A DNA stretch of 26,769 bases from Bacillota bacterium (GCA_023402355.1 JAEXCG010000114.1:1-26769); one strand, 5' to 3'. Shown: positions 1 to 8,197, numbered from the stretch's first letter. Notes: generated by a model not told the origin, from the letters alone. A program made the numbers and translations.

Positions 1-762
<762 letters not shown>

Positions 763-824
763 GATCTTCCTCTTTTCTAAAGTCCGACGGCAGAGGAGCG
801 GGGCTCGCCCCGTTTGCCTGCCCG

Positions 825-2363
825 TCACTTGCCCATCAGGTAGTCCTTGATTTCCTTGATAAACAGGTCCCCGTACTGCACCATCTTCTGGCGGCCCACG
901 CCGGAGACCTTCAAAAACTCGTCCATCGTCAGCGGGCGCTTCCGGCTCATGTCCAGCAGCGTCGCGTTGGAAAACACGACGAACGCGGGCACGCCCAGGC
1001 GCTTGGCGATCCGGTAGCGCAGGCGCACCAGCCGCTCGAAGAGCGGGTCGTCCGGCGCGCCCTGGGCGATCGGGCGCTTTTTCTCCCGCGCCGCGCCCTC
1101 GCGCAGGCTGCGCTCCTCCTCGCGCATCTCGCGCGTGACGACGCAGTTGCCGCAGTTTTCGCACCGCGCGTCCGCGCGCTCTCCGAAGTATTTGAGGATG
1201 TAGCCGCGCAGGCAGCCGCCCGTGGTCGCGTAAAACGTCATGCGCTTTAGCCGCTCCATCGCCCGCTCGTGCACGGCGCGGGCCGTCTCCTCGCTCAGCG
1301 CGGTGTTCTCGGCCGCGTGCTCGATCATGAACTGACAGAGCTTTACGTCCCGCTTGCTGTAGAGCAGCACGCAGCGCGCGGGCGAGCCGTCGCGCCCGGC
1401 GCGTCCCGCCTCCTGATAGTAGCTCTCCATGTCCTTGGGCATGTTGTAGTGCACCACGTAGCTCACGTCCGGCTTGTCGATGCCCATGCCGAAAGCGTTC
1501 GTCGCGACGATGACGTTCGCCTCGTCCTGCACGAACGCCTCCTGCGCGCGGGCGCGCTCGGCGTCCTCCATGCCCGCGTGGTAGCGCTCCGCCCGGTAGC
1601 CGTGATCCAGGAGCAGCTGATACACCGACTCCACGTTCTTTCGCGTGGCGCAGTAGACGATGCCGGAGCGCTTTGGCGCCTCCATCTGCTCGAGCGCGCG
1701 CAGCAGCGCGGCGTCCTTGTCCTGCACGCTGCGCACCTCGAAGAAGAGGTTCTTCCGGTCAAACCCCGTCGTCACGCGCAGCGGATCCCGCAGGCGCAAA
1801 AGGCGCAGGACGTCCTCCCCGACCTCGCGCGTCGCCGTCGCGGTGAAGGCCGCGACGACCGGGCGCCTCGGCATGGAGGCGATGAACGAATCGATGTCCA
1901 GATAGCCGGGCCGGAAGTCCTGCCCCCACTGCGAGACGCAGTGCGCCTCGTCCACCGCGACCAGCGGCACCGGAACGCTTTGGATCAGCCGCTCCATGCC
2001 CGGCGTCAGCAGCCGCTCCGGCGCGACGTAGATGATCTTGTACAGCCCCTCGCAGGCGTTCTGCATCGCCCGCCTGAGCTGCGCGGGGCTGAGCGACGTG
2101 TTCAGGTAGGCTGCGCGCACGCCGCTTTGCACCAGCGAGGCCACCTGGTCCTTCATCAGCGAGATGAGCGGCGACACCACGAGCGTCACGCCCGGCAGCA
2201 GCAGCGCGGGCAGTTGATAGCAGATCGACTTGCCCGCGCCCGTGGGCATGATGCCCAGCACGTCGCGCCCCTGCAGGATGGCGCTGACGATCGTCTCCTG
2301 CCCCTCGCGAAAGCCGTCGTAGCCGAACGTGTCCTTGAGCGCGCGCAGCGCGGCGCTTTGCAT
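825..2363 (-). CDS. recQ: ATP-dependent DNA helicase RecQ, short form with HRDC but no RQC winged helix
   Basis: A 512-residue superfamily 2 helicase that unwinds DNA 3' to 5' in recombination and fork repair. Visible motifs: Walker A PTGAGKS (40-46), DEAH box (138-141), TATAT motif III (174-178), helicase C motif with GMGIDKPD (292-299) and QEAGRAGRDG (317-326), a zinc site with C384, C401, C404 and C407, and a C-terminal HRDC domain from about 437 to 512. E. coli RecQ has about 610 residues. Here only about 25 charged residues separate the zinc site from HRDC, so the RQC winged helix is absent. The ATG lies one base after the stop of the upstream mutarotase gene (TGA-C-ATG) and has no good ribosome site of its own, which suggests translational coupling. 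The RecQ family call is secure; the domain loss is read from spacing. Confidence 0.96.
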   Translation of the reverse strand: MQSAALRALKDTFGYDGFREGQETIVSAILQGRDVLGIMPTGAGKSICYQLPALLLPGVTLVVSPLISLMKDQVASLVQSGVRAAYLNTSLSPAQLRRAMQNACEGLYKIIYVAPERLLTPGMERLIQSVPVPLVAVDEAHCVSQWGQDFRPGYLDIDSFIASMPRRPVVAAFTATATREVGEDVLRLLRLRDPLRVTTGFDRKNLFFEVRSVQDKDAALLRALEQMEAPKRSGIVYCATRKNVESVYQLLLDHGYRAERYHAGMEDAERARAQEAFVQDEANVIVATNAFGMGIDKPDVSYVVHYNMPKDMESYYQEAGRAGRDGSPARCVLLYSKRDVKLCQFMIEHAAENTALSEETARAVHERAMERLKRMTFYATTGGCLRGYILKYFGERADARCENCGNCVVTREMREEERSLREGAAREKKRPIAQGAPDDPLFERLVRLRYRIAKRLGVPAFVVFSNATLLDMSRKRPLTMDEFLKVSGVGRQKMVQYGDLFIKEIKDYLMGK

Positions 2364-2364
2364 G

Positions 2365-2676
2365 TCAGGCGTGGTAGAACACCCTTTCCATGCCGTCCGC
2401 GCCGCCGCGTCCGTCGCAGTCCATGCGCATGATGTCCTTCATCGACTCGTTCCAGCGGGCGACGACGGGGCTTTCGTTTTGCACCTTCGCGGCGTAGGCC
2501 ACGCTCTCGCATTCGTAATAGCCGAACAGCTCGTTCCCGGCGAGCCAGATCGTATAGTTGTGCACGCCCGCGCGGTCGAGCACCTCGGTCATCTCCGGCC
2601 AGATTTCCGCGTGGCGGCGCTTGTATTCCTCGATCTTCCCGGGCAGCACGGTGCCCTTCCAAGCGAAACGTTCCAT
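2365..2676 (-). CDS. rhaM: L-rhamnose mutarotase family protein (RhaM/DUF718)
   Basis: A small dimeric ferredoxin-like-fold protein of 103 residues. RhaM enzymes interconvert the alpha and beta anomers of L-rhamnose in the cytoplasm. Family landmarks are GKIEEYKRRHAEIWPE near the N-terminus, VHNYTIWL, the aromatic stretch LFGYYECES, a conserved W in VARWNESM and a C-terminal ERVFY. The frame opens further upstream at 2712, but that ATG would overlap the predicted -10 element at 2711-2716. The ATG at 2676 fits the family start (MERFAWKG) and follows AAAGG at about nine bases. An ATG at 2685 is also possible. No rhamnose catabolic gene is nearby; the neighbour is recQ, one base downstream. Fold and family are fairly sure; the actual sugar substrate is not. 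Confidence 0.82.
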   Translation of the reverse strand: MERFAWKGTVLPGKIEEYKRRHAEIWPEMTEVLDRAGVHNYTIWLAGNELFGYYECESVAYAAKVQNESPVVARWNESMKDIMRMDCDGRGGADGMERVFYHA

Positions 2677-2710
2677 GTTCCTCATCCTTTCCTCTGTACG
2701 CTCGTCCATC

Positions 2711-2740
2711 ATCTTACCGCAGAGCGCGCGGCAAGGTCAA
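2711..2740 (-). promoter_or_regulatory. Predicted sigma-A promoter of the rhaM-recQ-moxR unit
   Basis: On the minus strand TTGACC (2735-2740) and TAAGAT (2711-2716) are separated by 18 bases. This puts transcription start near 2704, just ahead of the chosen mutarotase start. The -35 matches five of six consensus bases and the -10 four of six. Confidence 0.5.
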
Positions 2741-2846
2741 TAGCCCGCTCATAAAAAACGCTTACGGCAAAGGGCTGCCCCCGCCTGTCGGCTGAACGGG
2801 AGGCTCGCGGAATCGGCCGCGCCGCCGGATTTCTGCGCCCGCGGCA

Positions 2847-2875
2847 TTGACTTTTCGGGTCATACAAGTTAATAC
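2847..2875 (+). promoter_or_regulatory. Possible promoter ahead of the RHH remnant
   Basis: TTGACT (2847-2852) is followed after 17 bases by TAATAC (2870-2875). The -35 is good and the -10 is poor (three of six). It sits just before the ribbon-helix-helix remnant and may once have driven it or the downstream DUF6809-like gene. The bases from 2741 to 2846 show nothing else recognisable. Confidence 0.25.
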
Positions 2876-2896
2876 CTTATCGCCCCCGAAAAGTGA

Positions 2897-3019
2897 GGGA
2901 ATGGATTGGGGAGCGTCTTTCAAAAGCTGAAGTCGTGCAGCGAGGAGTTGAAGGTTTCGCGGGCCGAGGTCATTCGCAGGGGCATTCACAAGGTACACGA
3001 CGATCTCACGGATAAATGA
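2897..3019 (+). pseudogene. Remnant of a ribbon-helix-helix (CopG/MetJ-type) DNA-binding protein
   Basis: One plus frame reads about 40 residues to a TGA at 3017. It contains LKSCSEELKVSRAEVIRRGI, the typical second half of a ribbon-helix-helix domain (helix A, turn, then the S-R-x-E-V-I-R-R-x-I helix). The beta strand that contacts DNA should lie upstream, but that frame is stopped at 2894. An ATG at 2901 with a ribosome site opens a different frame that ends after nine codons. A TTG at 2906 could start a stub of about 37 residues. The simplest reading is a frameshifted or N-terminally deleted antitoxin- or plasmid-type regulator. A 136-residue open frame on the opposite strand here has no recognisable features and was not called. 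From 3020 to 3159 nothing clear is seen except AT-rich bases near 3093-3106. Confidence 0.45.
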
Positions 3020-3159
3020 CGAGGACGGCGCTCTCCACCCAAAGAAGCACGCCGTCCCCACCCACCGGCACGCGCCGAAAGGCTCGTGCGGCGTAAATAG
3101 TATATCATGCGCCGCATTGCCTTTCAAGGTGCATTCGCCGCGACGAGGAAAGGACGCGT

Positions 3160-3465
3160 ATGAAGATGGCAAGTATTTTAGAGGAATTCGCCTACGGCAA
3201 CGTTTCGCCGCACGCGCAGGCTTTGACGCGCGATGCCCGATACAGGGAAGCCACGGAGCTTATGGAGCGCATCGAGCAAAAGCTGCTGAACCGGCTCGAG
3301 GCGGGCGACAGGGAGCTCTTTCAAAAGGACCTGGACGCGCAGGACGAGGCCGATCAATTCGAGTTCGTCGGCTGTTTCACGTACGGCTTCCGGCTGGGCC
3401 TTGCCATGACGGCGGAATCGTTCGTCCGCATGGATGACCTGTACGCACACGGCGAGGAGCTGTAG
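3160..3465 (+). CDS. Small DUF6809-like protein
   Basis: A 101-residue, mostly helical acidic protein with a strong ribosome site (GAGGAAAGG, about six bases before the ATG). It begins with M..ILEEFAYGN, has a central paired-helix region rich in Glu and Leu, and ends with FTYGFRLGLAMTAESF. This pattern is what I recall for the DUF6809 family of Clostridia, small proteins of unknown function often found near mobile elements. Assignment is from memory of the family pattern. It follows the RHH remnant on the same strand and ends 27 bases before a strong two-way terminator, so it is a free-standing unit. No catalytic residues or membrane segments are evident. Function is unknown. Confidence 0.7.
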   Translation: MKMASILEEFAYGNVSPHAQALTRDARYREATELMERIEQKLLNRLEAGDRELFQKDLDAQDEADQFEFVGCFTYGFRLGLAMTAESFVRMDDLYAHGEEL

Positions 3466-3492
3466 ACCAAAAAACCGCCACCAAAACAGCGA

Positions 3493-3540
3493 AGGGCGCA
3501 GACGCGGATTTTGCTTCCGCGACTGCGCCCTGATCGTTTT
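3493..3540. terminator. Two-way intrinsic terminator
   Basis: Arms 3493-3508 and 3516-3531 pair almost perfectly (AGGGCGCAG and CGCGGA with complements, one A/A mismatch) around a seven-base loop. TTTT follows on plus and a TTTT stretch lies on the minus side. It separates the convergent DUF6809-like gene and metQ. Confidence 0.85.
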
Positions 3541-3543
3541 GTC

Positions 3544-4359
3544 TTATTCCCAGGCCGGGATGTAGACGCCCTTGTACACCGTGTTAAACAGCTCGCGCAC
3601 GGCGTCGGAGTGGTACACCTCCGCGATGCGCTTGAACGCCGGCTCGTCCTTGCGGTCGGCGCGCGCGGCGATCACGTTGACGATGCCGTGCATGTCGGGG
3701 TTGTTCGGGTCGTACTGCTCCATGTAGAGCGCCTCGTCGTTCGTGAGGCCCGCGTCCTTGGCGTGCGTGCCGTTGAGGAACGCGATGGCGATGGAGGGGT
3801 CGCTCATGGCGGAGGCGGTCAGCGCCGCTTCCATCTCGCTGAAGACGAGGTTCATCGGGTTCTCCTCGATGTCCGCGACGGTCGCGAGCTCCGTGATGTC
3901 GGCCTTGAGCTTGATGAGGCCCGCCGCCTCCAGCATGCGCAGCGCGCGCGCCTCGTTGACGACGTCGTTCATGATGGCCACGCCGTCGCCTTCCTTGATC
4001 TCCTCCATGGAGGCGTACTTGGCGGAGTAGATGCACAGCGGGGCGATCAGCGTGTCGCAGACGGACACCAGCTCCACGCCGTGCTCCTTGGACCAGTTGT
4101 CCATGAAGTTGTAGTGCTGAAAGGCGTTCAGGTCCACGTCGCCGTTCGCGAGCGCCTCGTTGGGGATGATGTAGTCCGAGAACTTCACCAGCTCGATTTC
4201 GATGCCCTCTTCCTTCAGCGTGGGGATGATGACCTGCTCCCACTGTTCGTTGTTCTCGCCCACGACGCCGACCTTGACCTTGGTGACGTCGCCTGCCAGG
4301 CAGGAGACGGACGCAAGGCACAGGACCAGCGCGAGCAGCGCCGCAAAAATCCGTTTCAT
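3544..4359 (-). CDS. metQ: MetQ/NlpA-family methionine-binding lipoprotein
   Basis: A 271-residue extracytoplasmic solute-binding protein of the methionine uptake transporter (D-/L-methionine and relatives). It starts with a Lys-Arg, hydrophobic signal peptide ending at C20 (SVSC, an imperfect lipobox). It then has the NlpA pattern KVKVGVVGENNEQWEQV, VKFSDYIIPNEAL, GDVDLNAFQHYNFMDNW and later EENPMNLVF and IVNVIAARADRKDEP. The AGGAGG site seven bases before the ATG is excellent. It is the last gene of metN-metI-metQ, 91 nt after metI, and ends at the two-way terminator. The family is certain. Ligand could be methionine or a related amino acid or dipeptide, as NlpA proteins vary. Confidence 0.94.
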   Translation of the reverse strand: MKRIFAALLALVLCLASVSCLAGDVTKVKVGVVGENNEQWEQVIIPTLKEEGIEIELVKFSDYIIPNEALANGDVDLNAFQHYNFMDNWSKEHGVELVSVCDTLIAPLCIYSAKYASMEEIKEGDGVAIMNDVVNEARALRMLEAAGLIKLKADITELATVADIEENPMNLVFSEMEAALTASAMSDPSIAIAFLNGTHAKDAGLTNDEALYMEQYDPNNPDMHGIVNVIAARADRKDEPAFKRIAEVYHSDAVRELFNTVYKGVYIPAWE

Positions 4360-4450
4360 GGGGAATTCCTCCTTCTCGATTGGGGCTATATCAGGAATGC
4401 GCCTTCGCGCAGCACCTGCGTGTAATAAGAAGACGACGGTGCGGCCGTTT

Positions 4451-5128
4451 TTATTGCAAGCGCTTGGTGAGCAGGTTGCCCACGGACTGAATCAGCGTCA
4501 CCAGGATCAGCAGCACGATGACCGTCACGATCGTCACGTCCGTCTGAAAGCGCTGAAAGCCGTAGCGGATGGCGTAGTCGCCCAGCCCGCCGCCGCCCAC
4601 GACGCCCGCCATCGCGGACAGGGCGATCAGGTTGATGATCGTGATCGTCGCGCCGCGGATCATGCCGCCCAGCCCCTCGCGCAGGTACACGCGAAAGACG
4701 ATTTCCCACGGGCCGGAGCCCATGGCCTGCGCCGCCTCGATGACGCCCTTGTCCACCTCGCAAAGCGCGCTGTGAATCTGGCGCGAGAAGAACGGGATGG
4801 TGCCGATGACCAGCGGGAACATCGCGCCCTTCGTGCCGATGGAGGTGCCCATGACGACGCGCGTCAGCGGCAGCAGCAGGGCGATGAGGATGACGAACGG
4901 GATGGAGCGGAACACGTTGATGACCTTGTCCAGCACGGAATTGACGAAGCGGTTTTCCATGATGCCGCCCGGCGCCGTCACCACCAGCACCACGCCGAAG
5001 AACACGCCGAACACCGCGCTCCACAGCGCGCTGATGCCGACCATTTGCAACGTCTGAAAGAACGCCTTCGTAAGCTCCGGAAACGTCTTGACGACGTTGG
5101 GGATGATCCCCTGCAAAAACTCATACAC
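4451..5128 (-). CDS. metI: MetI methionine ABC transporter permease
   Basis: A 225-residue inner-membrane permease with five or six hydrophobic spans. The EAA loop that docks the ATPase is clear (EAAQAMGSGPWEIVFRVYL, about residues 132-150). Family motifs FRSIPFVILIALL and AMAGVVGGGGLGDYAIRYG are typical of MetI. The start is a GTG at 5128 preceded by GGAGGTG at seven bases. It overlaps the end of metN by eight bases, so the two are translationally coupled. Together with MetN dimers it forms the channel of the importer, with MetQ delivering the ligand. Confidence 0.95.
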   Translation of the reverse strand: MYEFLQGIIPNVVKTFPELTKAFFQTLQMVGISALWSAVFGVFFGVVLVVTAPGGIMENRFVNSVLDKVINVFRSIPFVILIALLLPLTRVVMGTSIGTKGAMFPLVIGTIPFFSRQIHSALCEVDKGVIEAAQAMGSGPWEIVFRVYLREGLGGMIRGATITIINLIALSAMAGVVGGGGLGDYAIRYGFQRFQTDVTIVTVIVLLILVTLIQSVGNLLTKRLQ

Positions 5129-6161
5129 GAGAGAGCACCTCCACGCGGCTCGCGGCCTTGCCGAATGCGTCCAGCGCGCTGGCCACCGCGCCCGGCTCGC
5201 CGCGGAATACGACGATCATCGTGCCAAAGGGCGTGCCCAGCAGCATCTCCACGTTGCCGAAGATGATGCTGATGTCCACCCCGTACTCGCGCGAAAGGCG
5301 CGAGACGACGGCCTGCCCGGTGCTGTCGCCGGAGCAGTCGTAGCGAACGACGATGTCCCCGGGCCGAAGCCCCAGCACGTCCGGCTCCTTTACCACCATT
5401 TCCTCCATGCCCGCGATGTTCGTCGTCGTGCGGATGAACCGCTTCGTGATGGGCATCTTCGGGTTGGCGAACACGTCGTAGATGCCGCCCTCCTCGACCA
5501 CGCGGCCGTCCTCCATGACCGCCACGCGCGTGCAGACCTCCTTGACGACGGCCATCTCGTGCGTGATGAGCACGATGGTGAGCCCAAGGCTGCGGTTCAG
5601 GTCGCGCAGCAGCTTCAGGATGTCCTGCGTCGTCTGCGGGTCCAGGGCGCTGGTCGCCTCGTCGCACAGCAGCACCTTGGGGTCGTTGGCCAGCGCGCGG
5701 GCGATGGCCACGCGCTGCTTCTGCCCGCCCGAAAGCTGCGAGGGGTAGGCCTTTTCCTTGTCCACGAGGCCCACGATGGAGAGCAGCTTCATCACCTTTT
5801 CGCGCTTTTCTTCCTTCGTGAGCTTCGCCCCGCGCAGGGGGTAGGCCACGTTCTGGTAGACCGTGCGCGACTTCATGAGGTTGAAGTGCTGAAAGATCAT
5901 GCCGATCTTGCGCCGCGCCGCGCGCAGCTCGCGCTCCGAATACTTCGTCAGATCCTGCCCGTCCAGGATGACCTGGCCGGACGTGGGCCGCTCCAGCAGG
6001 TTGATGCAGCGAACCAGCGTGGACTTGCCCGCGCCGGAAAAGCCGATGATGCCGAAGATTTCGCCGTCCCCGATGGTCAGCGACACATCCCGGACGGCGT
6101 GCACGTTTTCTTCCCGCGCGCCGGTCTCAAACGTCTTGCAGACCTGGCGTAACTCGATCAT
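5121..6161 (-). CDS. metN: MetN methionine ABC transporter ATP-binding protein
   Basis: A 346-residue ABC ATPase. Walker A is GFSGAGKST (40-48), signature LSGGQKQR (143-150), Walker B VLLCDEAT (163-170), and the switch histidine is H201. The C-terminal part from about 270 matches the NIL (ACT-like) domain of MetN, which binds methionine and shuts the transporter when cytoplasmic levels are high; here it reads VVRYDCSGDSTGQAVVS and GTMIVVF. First gene of the transporter operon, behind a near-consensus promoter. No SAM riboswitch is visible in the short leader. Its ribosome site is weak (a run of G about ten bases upstream). Confidence 0.96.
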   Translation of the reverse strand: MIELRQVCKTFETGAREENVHAVRDVSLTIGDGEIFGIIGFSGAGKSTLVRCINLLERPTSGQVILDGQDLTKYSERELRAARRKIGMIFQHFNLMKSRTVYQNVAYPLRGAKLTKEEKREKVMKLLSIVGLVDKEKAYPSQLSGGQKQRVAIARALANDPKVLLCDEATSALDPQTTQDILKLLRDLNRSLGLTIVLITHEMAVVKEVCTRVAVMEDGRVVEEGGIYDVFANPKMPITKRFIRTTTNIAGMEEMVVKEPDVLGLRPGDIVVRYDCSGDSTGQAVVSRLSREYGVDISIIFGNVEMLLGTPFGTMIVVFRGEPGAVASALDAFGKAASRVEVLSRV

Positions 6162-6180
6162 ACCGTCTATCCCCCACTTC

Positions 6181-6203
6181 AGCCCGCCCCGTGGGGCCGG
6201 GCT
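6181..6203 (-). promoter_or_regulatory. GC-rich hairpin in the metN leader
   Basis: On the minus strand AGCCCG-GCCCC pairs with GGGGC-GGGCT around loop ACG, with one bulged G. It lies between transcription start (near 6223) and the metN start codon at 6161, with no T-run after it. It could lower initiation at the weak metN ribosome site; no known riboswitch fits. Confidence 0.45.
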
Positions 6204-6229
6204 TCCTCTAGATCACATCGTTTCGGGTT

Positions 6230-6258
6230 ATTATACTATAAAGTGAATGAAATTTCAA
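6230..6258 (-). promoter_or_regulatory. Sigma-A promoter of metN-metI-metQ
   Basis: On the minus strand TTGAAA (6253-6258), a 17-base spacer and a perfect TATAAT (6230-6235). The surroundings are AT-rich compared with the genes. Transcription should start near 6223, about 60 bases ahead of metN. Confidence 0.8.
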
Positions 6259-6364
6259 TGAGCGCGCAAAACGATCGTGAAATTTACAGGAATTCAACGC
6301 GGCGCGCCGAAGATTACATACCGGATAACCTTTCACGACGGCAGAAAGCGGGGTTTGATTTTTC

Positions 6365-7531
6365 ATGATAGATTGGCTTTCGCAATCACAGGCGCATTTT
6401 GAGGAAATGAAGGCGCTCTTCGAGGACCTGCACCGTTACCCCGAGCCCTCGCACGAGGAGGTGCGCACCAACCGGCGCGTGCGCGCGGAGCTTTCAAAGG
6501 ACGGCGTCGAGCTTTGCTGCCCGGCGGACAACATCACCATAGCCGTCGTCCGCGGCGCGCGCCCCGGCAGGACCGTGGGGCTGCGCTTTGACACGGACGC
6601 CCTGCAGATGGACGAGCTTTGCGACCTGCCCTACAAATCGCAGCGCCCGGGCCTCATGCACGGCTGCGGCCACGACGCGCACACCGCGACCGGCGTGTAC
6701 GTGGCGAGGCTTTTGCAGAAGAATCGAGAGGCGCTCGCGGGCACCTATAAGGTCATCTTTCAGCCCGCGGAGGAGGGCGAGCACGGCGCGCACGAGGTCG
6801 TGCGGACCGGCCTCGTCGACGACGTGGACGCCTTTTACGGCCTGCACGTGTGGAGCCTGTACGAAACCGGCACCCTGCACGCGACGCCGGGCGGCGTGTG
6901 TGCCTGCCCGGACATGTTCAAGGTGACGATTCGCGGCCGGGGCGGCCACGGCGCGACGCCGGAGCTGTGCGTGGACGCGGTGGCGGCGGGCGCGGCGGTG
7001 GTGCAGTCGCTGCAGCACATCGCCTCGCGCTTCATCTCGCCCATGCAGAGCGTGGTGGTGACCGTCGGCTCCTTCCACGCGGGCACGCGCTGCAACATCA
7101 TCGCGGGGGAGGCCGTGCTCGAGGGCACGCTGCGCGCTTTTGACGACGGCGTGCATGAGACGCTGCTGGCCGCCTTCCGGCGCGTGATTGAAAACGTCGC
7201 CGCCGCGCACGGGTGTACGGCCGAGATCGAGATAAACGAGGTGACCGGCGTCGTCATGAACGACGAGCGCCTCTGCCGCCTCGCAAACGAGGCGGCGGAG
7301 CGCCTCGTGCCCGCGGAAAAGATTCAGCCGCAGGTGCCCTCCATGCTGGGCGACGACTTCGCGGAGTACCGCAGGATCGCCCCCTGCTGCTACGTGCAGG
7401 TGGGCATGAACGCCCCGGAGAAGGGCTGCTGCCACGCGCACCACCACGGGCTGTTCCGGGTGGACGAGGACGTGCTGCCCCTTTGCTGCGCGTGGCTCGC
7501 CGCCTGCGCCGAGCGCGCGGCGGAGCGGTAA
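6365..7531 (+). CDS. M20-family amidohydrolase (N-acyl amino acid / aminoacylase type)
   Basis: A 388-residue cytoplasmic metallohydrolase of the M20D aminoacylase/hippuricase group that removes acyl groups from amino acids. Visible metal-site motifs: RFDTDAL (74-80), HGCGHDAH (99-106), QPAEEG (133-138), GLHVW (159-163) with H161, and a C-terminal CHAHHHGLF supplying the last histidine. Between lies the GRGGHGATPE dimerisation/lid region. It is divergent from metNIQ; M20 peptidase genes are known inside methionine transporter operons of streptococci, so release of methionine from N-acyl or related derivatives is a reasonable inference. The ribosome site before the ATG is poor. A second ATG 14 codons in has GAGGAA only close upstream, so the longer form is kept. 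Confidence 0.92.
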   Translation: MIDWLSQSQAHFEEMKALFEDLHRYPEPSHEEVRTNRRVRAELSKDGVELCCPADNITIAVVRGARPGRTVGLRFDTDALQMDELCDLPYKSQRPGLMHGCGHDAHTATGVYVARLLQKNREALAGTYKVIFQPAEEGEHGAHEVVRTGLVDDVDAFYGLHVWSLYETGTLHATPGGVCACPDMFKVTIRGRGGHGATPELCVDAVAAGAAVVQSLQHIASRFISPMQSVVVTVGSFHAGTRCNIIAGEAVLEGTLRAFDDGVHETLLAAFRRVIENVAAAHGCTAEIEINEVTGVVMNDERLCRLANEAAERLVPAEKIQPQVPSMLGDDFAEYRRIAPCCYVQVGMNAPEKGCCHAHHHGLFRVDEDVLPLCCAWLAACAERAAER

Positions 7532-7544
7532 ATTTCATACGCGC

Positions 7545-7579
7545 GCGGGCAGACGTCTCCTTCGTCCGCCCGCTTTTTT
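7545..7579 (+). terminator. Intrinsic terminator of the amidohydrolase gene
   Basis: GCGGGC-A-GACG (7545-7555) pairs with CGTC-C-GCCCGC (7563-7573) around a seven-base loop, followed directly by six T. It ends 14 bases after the stop codon region begins. Confidence 0.9.
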
Positions 7580-7668
7580 CACCTTGCCGCAAAGCCTTTC
7601 GCCGCGGACGGCGTTTGCAGCTTTTTTCTTCTTCCAAAATCCAAACGCGGGCCGCGGGGGTCTAACGG

Positions 7669-7680
7669 TTGACCGGTCAA
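7669..7680. promoter_or_regulatory. Perfect palindrome TTGACCGGTCAA ahead of the ECF sigma gene
   Basis: Twelve-base perfect palindrome 43 bases before the sigma factor start, preceded by TCTAAC (7661-7666), which recurs in the -10 region proposed for sigma pair B. It looks like a dimer-binding operator, or its left half may serve as a -35 element. No good -10 follows at normal spacing. Function is unproven. Confidence 0.4.
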
Positions 7681-7723
7681 AACCACGAAGGAAATCCGAA
7701 GGCTCACAAAAAGGAGGCGCGCC

Positions 7724-8197
7724 ATGACGAGCGACGAATTCGCACAGCGCATCACGGAGATGACGCAGCTGCTCTACCGGGTCAGCTATTCGCAGCTCCA
7801 AAGAGCGTGCGACCGTGAAGACGCCGTACAGGAATGCCTGCGCAAGGCATGGCAGCACCGGGGACGCCTGCGGGACGAACGCTACATGCAGACCTGGGTC
7901 ATCCGCATTCTCTTAAACGAGTGCCGCAACATCTACAAGAAGAACCGGCGCGAGGTGCCGTCCGAGGATGTGCCCCCGCCCGCGCCCAGGGACAGCGGCG
8001 ACATCGCGCTGCACGACGCGCTGCTGCGCCTGCCGGACAAGCTGCGCGTTCCGCTTCTGCTCTATTACATCGAAGGCTTTAAGGTGGACGAGGTGGCGCG
8101 CATGCTGCGCCTGCCCACCGGAACCGTCAAGACGCGCATGACCCGGGGACGCCAGGAGCTGCGCGAGATGCTCAGGGAAGAGGTGTTTGAGCCGTGA
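7724..8197 (+). CDS. ECF-type RNA polymerase sigma factor (pair A)
   Basis: A 157-residue sigma-70 family protein with only regions 2 and 4. Region 2 shows DREDAVQECLRKAW (30-43) and RLRDERYMQTWVIRIL (48-63). Region 4 has LRVPLLLYYIEGF (107-119) and a helix-turn-helix at KVDEVARMLRLPTGTVKTR (120-138). It has an excellent AAGGAGG site seven bases before the ATG. Its stop overlaps the GTG start of the next gene by four bases, the classic arrangement of an ECF factor with its anti-sigma. It is clearly paralogous to the sigma gene at 21417-21878 (same RLRDERYMQTW block at the same residue numbers). The stimulus is unknown; autoregulation is likely for the class. Confidence 0.94.
   Translation: MTSDEFAQRITEMTQLLYRVSYSQLQRACDREDAVQECLRKAWQHRGRLRDERYMQTWVIRILLNECRNIYKKNRREVPSEDVPPPAPRDSGDIALHDALLRLPDKLRVPLLLYYIEGFKVDEVARMLRLPTGTVKTRMTRGRQELREMLREEVFEP

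Noticed and set aside
799..812. CGGGG/CCCCG stem after recQ as a terminator
   Set aside because: Short stem with no T-run on minus and very near the MoxR ribosome site; more likely chance in GC-rich DNA, with MoxR co-transcribed.
2762..3172. 136-codon minus-strand open frame in the gap before the DUF6809-like gene
   Set aside because: It overlaps the DUF6809-like start and its ribosome site, has low-complexity Pro/Arg/Gly ends and no domain. The plus strand of the same stretch encodes a recognisable RHH half.
6162..6229. SAM riboswitch or T-box expected before metN
   Set aside because: The leader is about 60 bases, too short for either, and no conserved core sequences are present; only a GC hairpin is seen.
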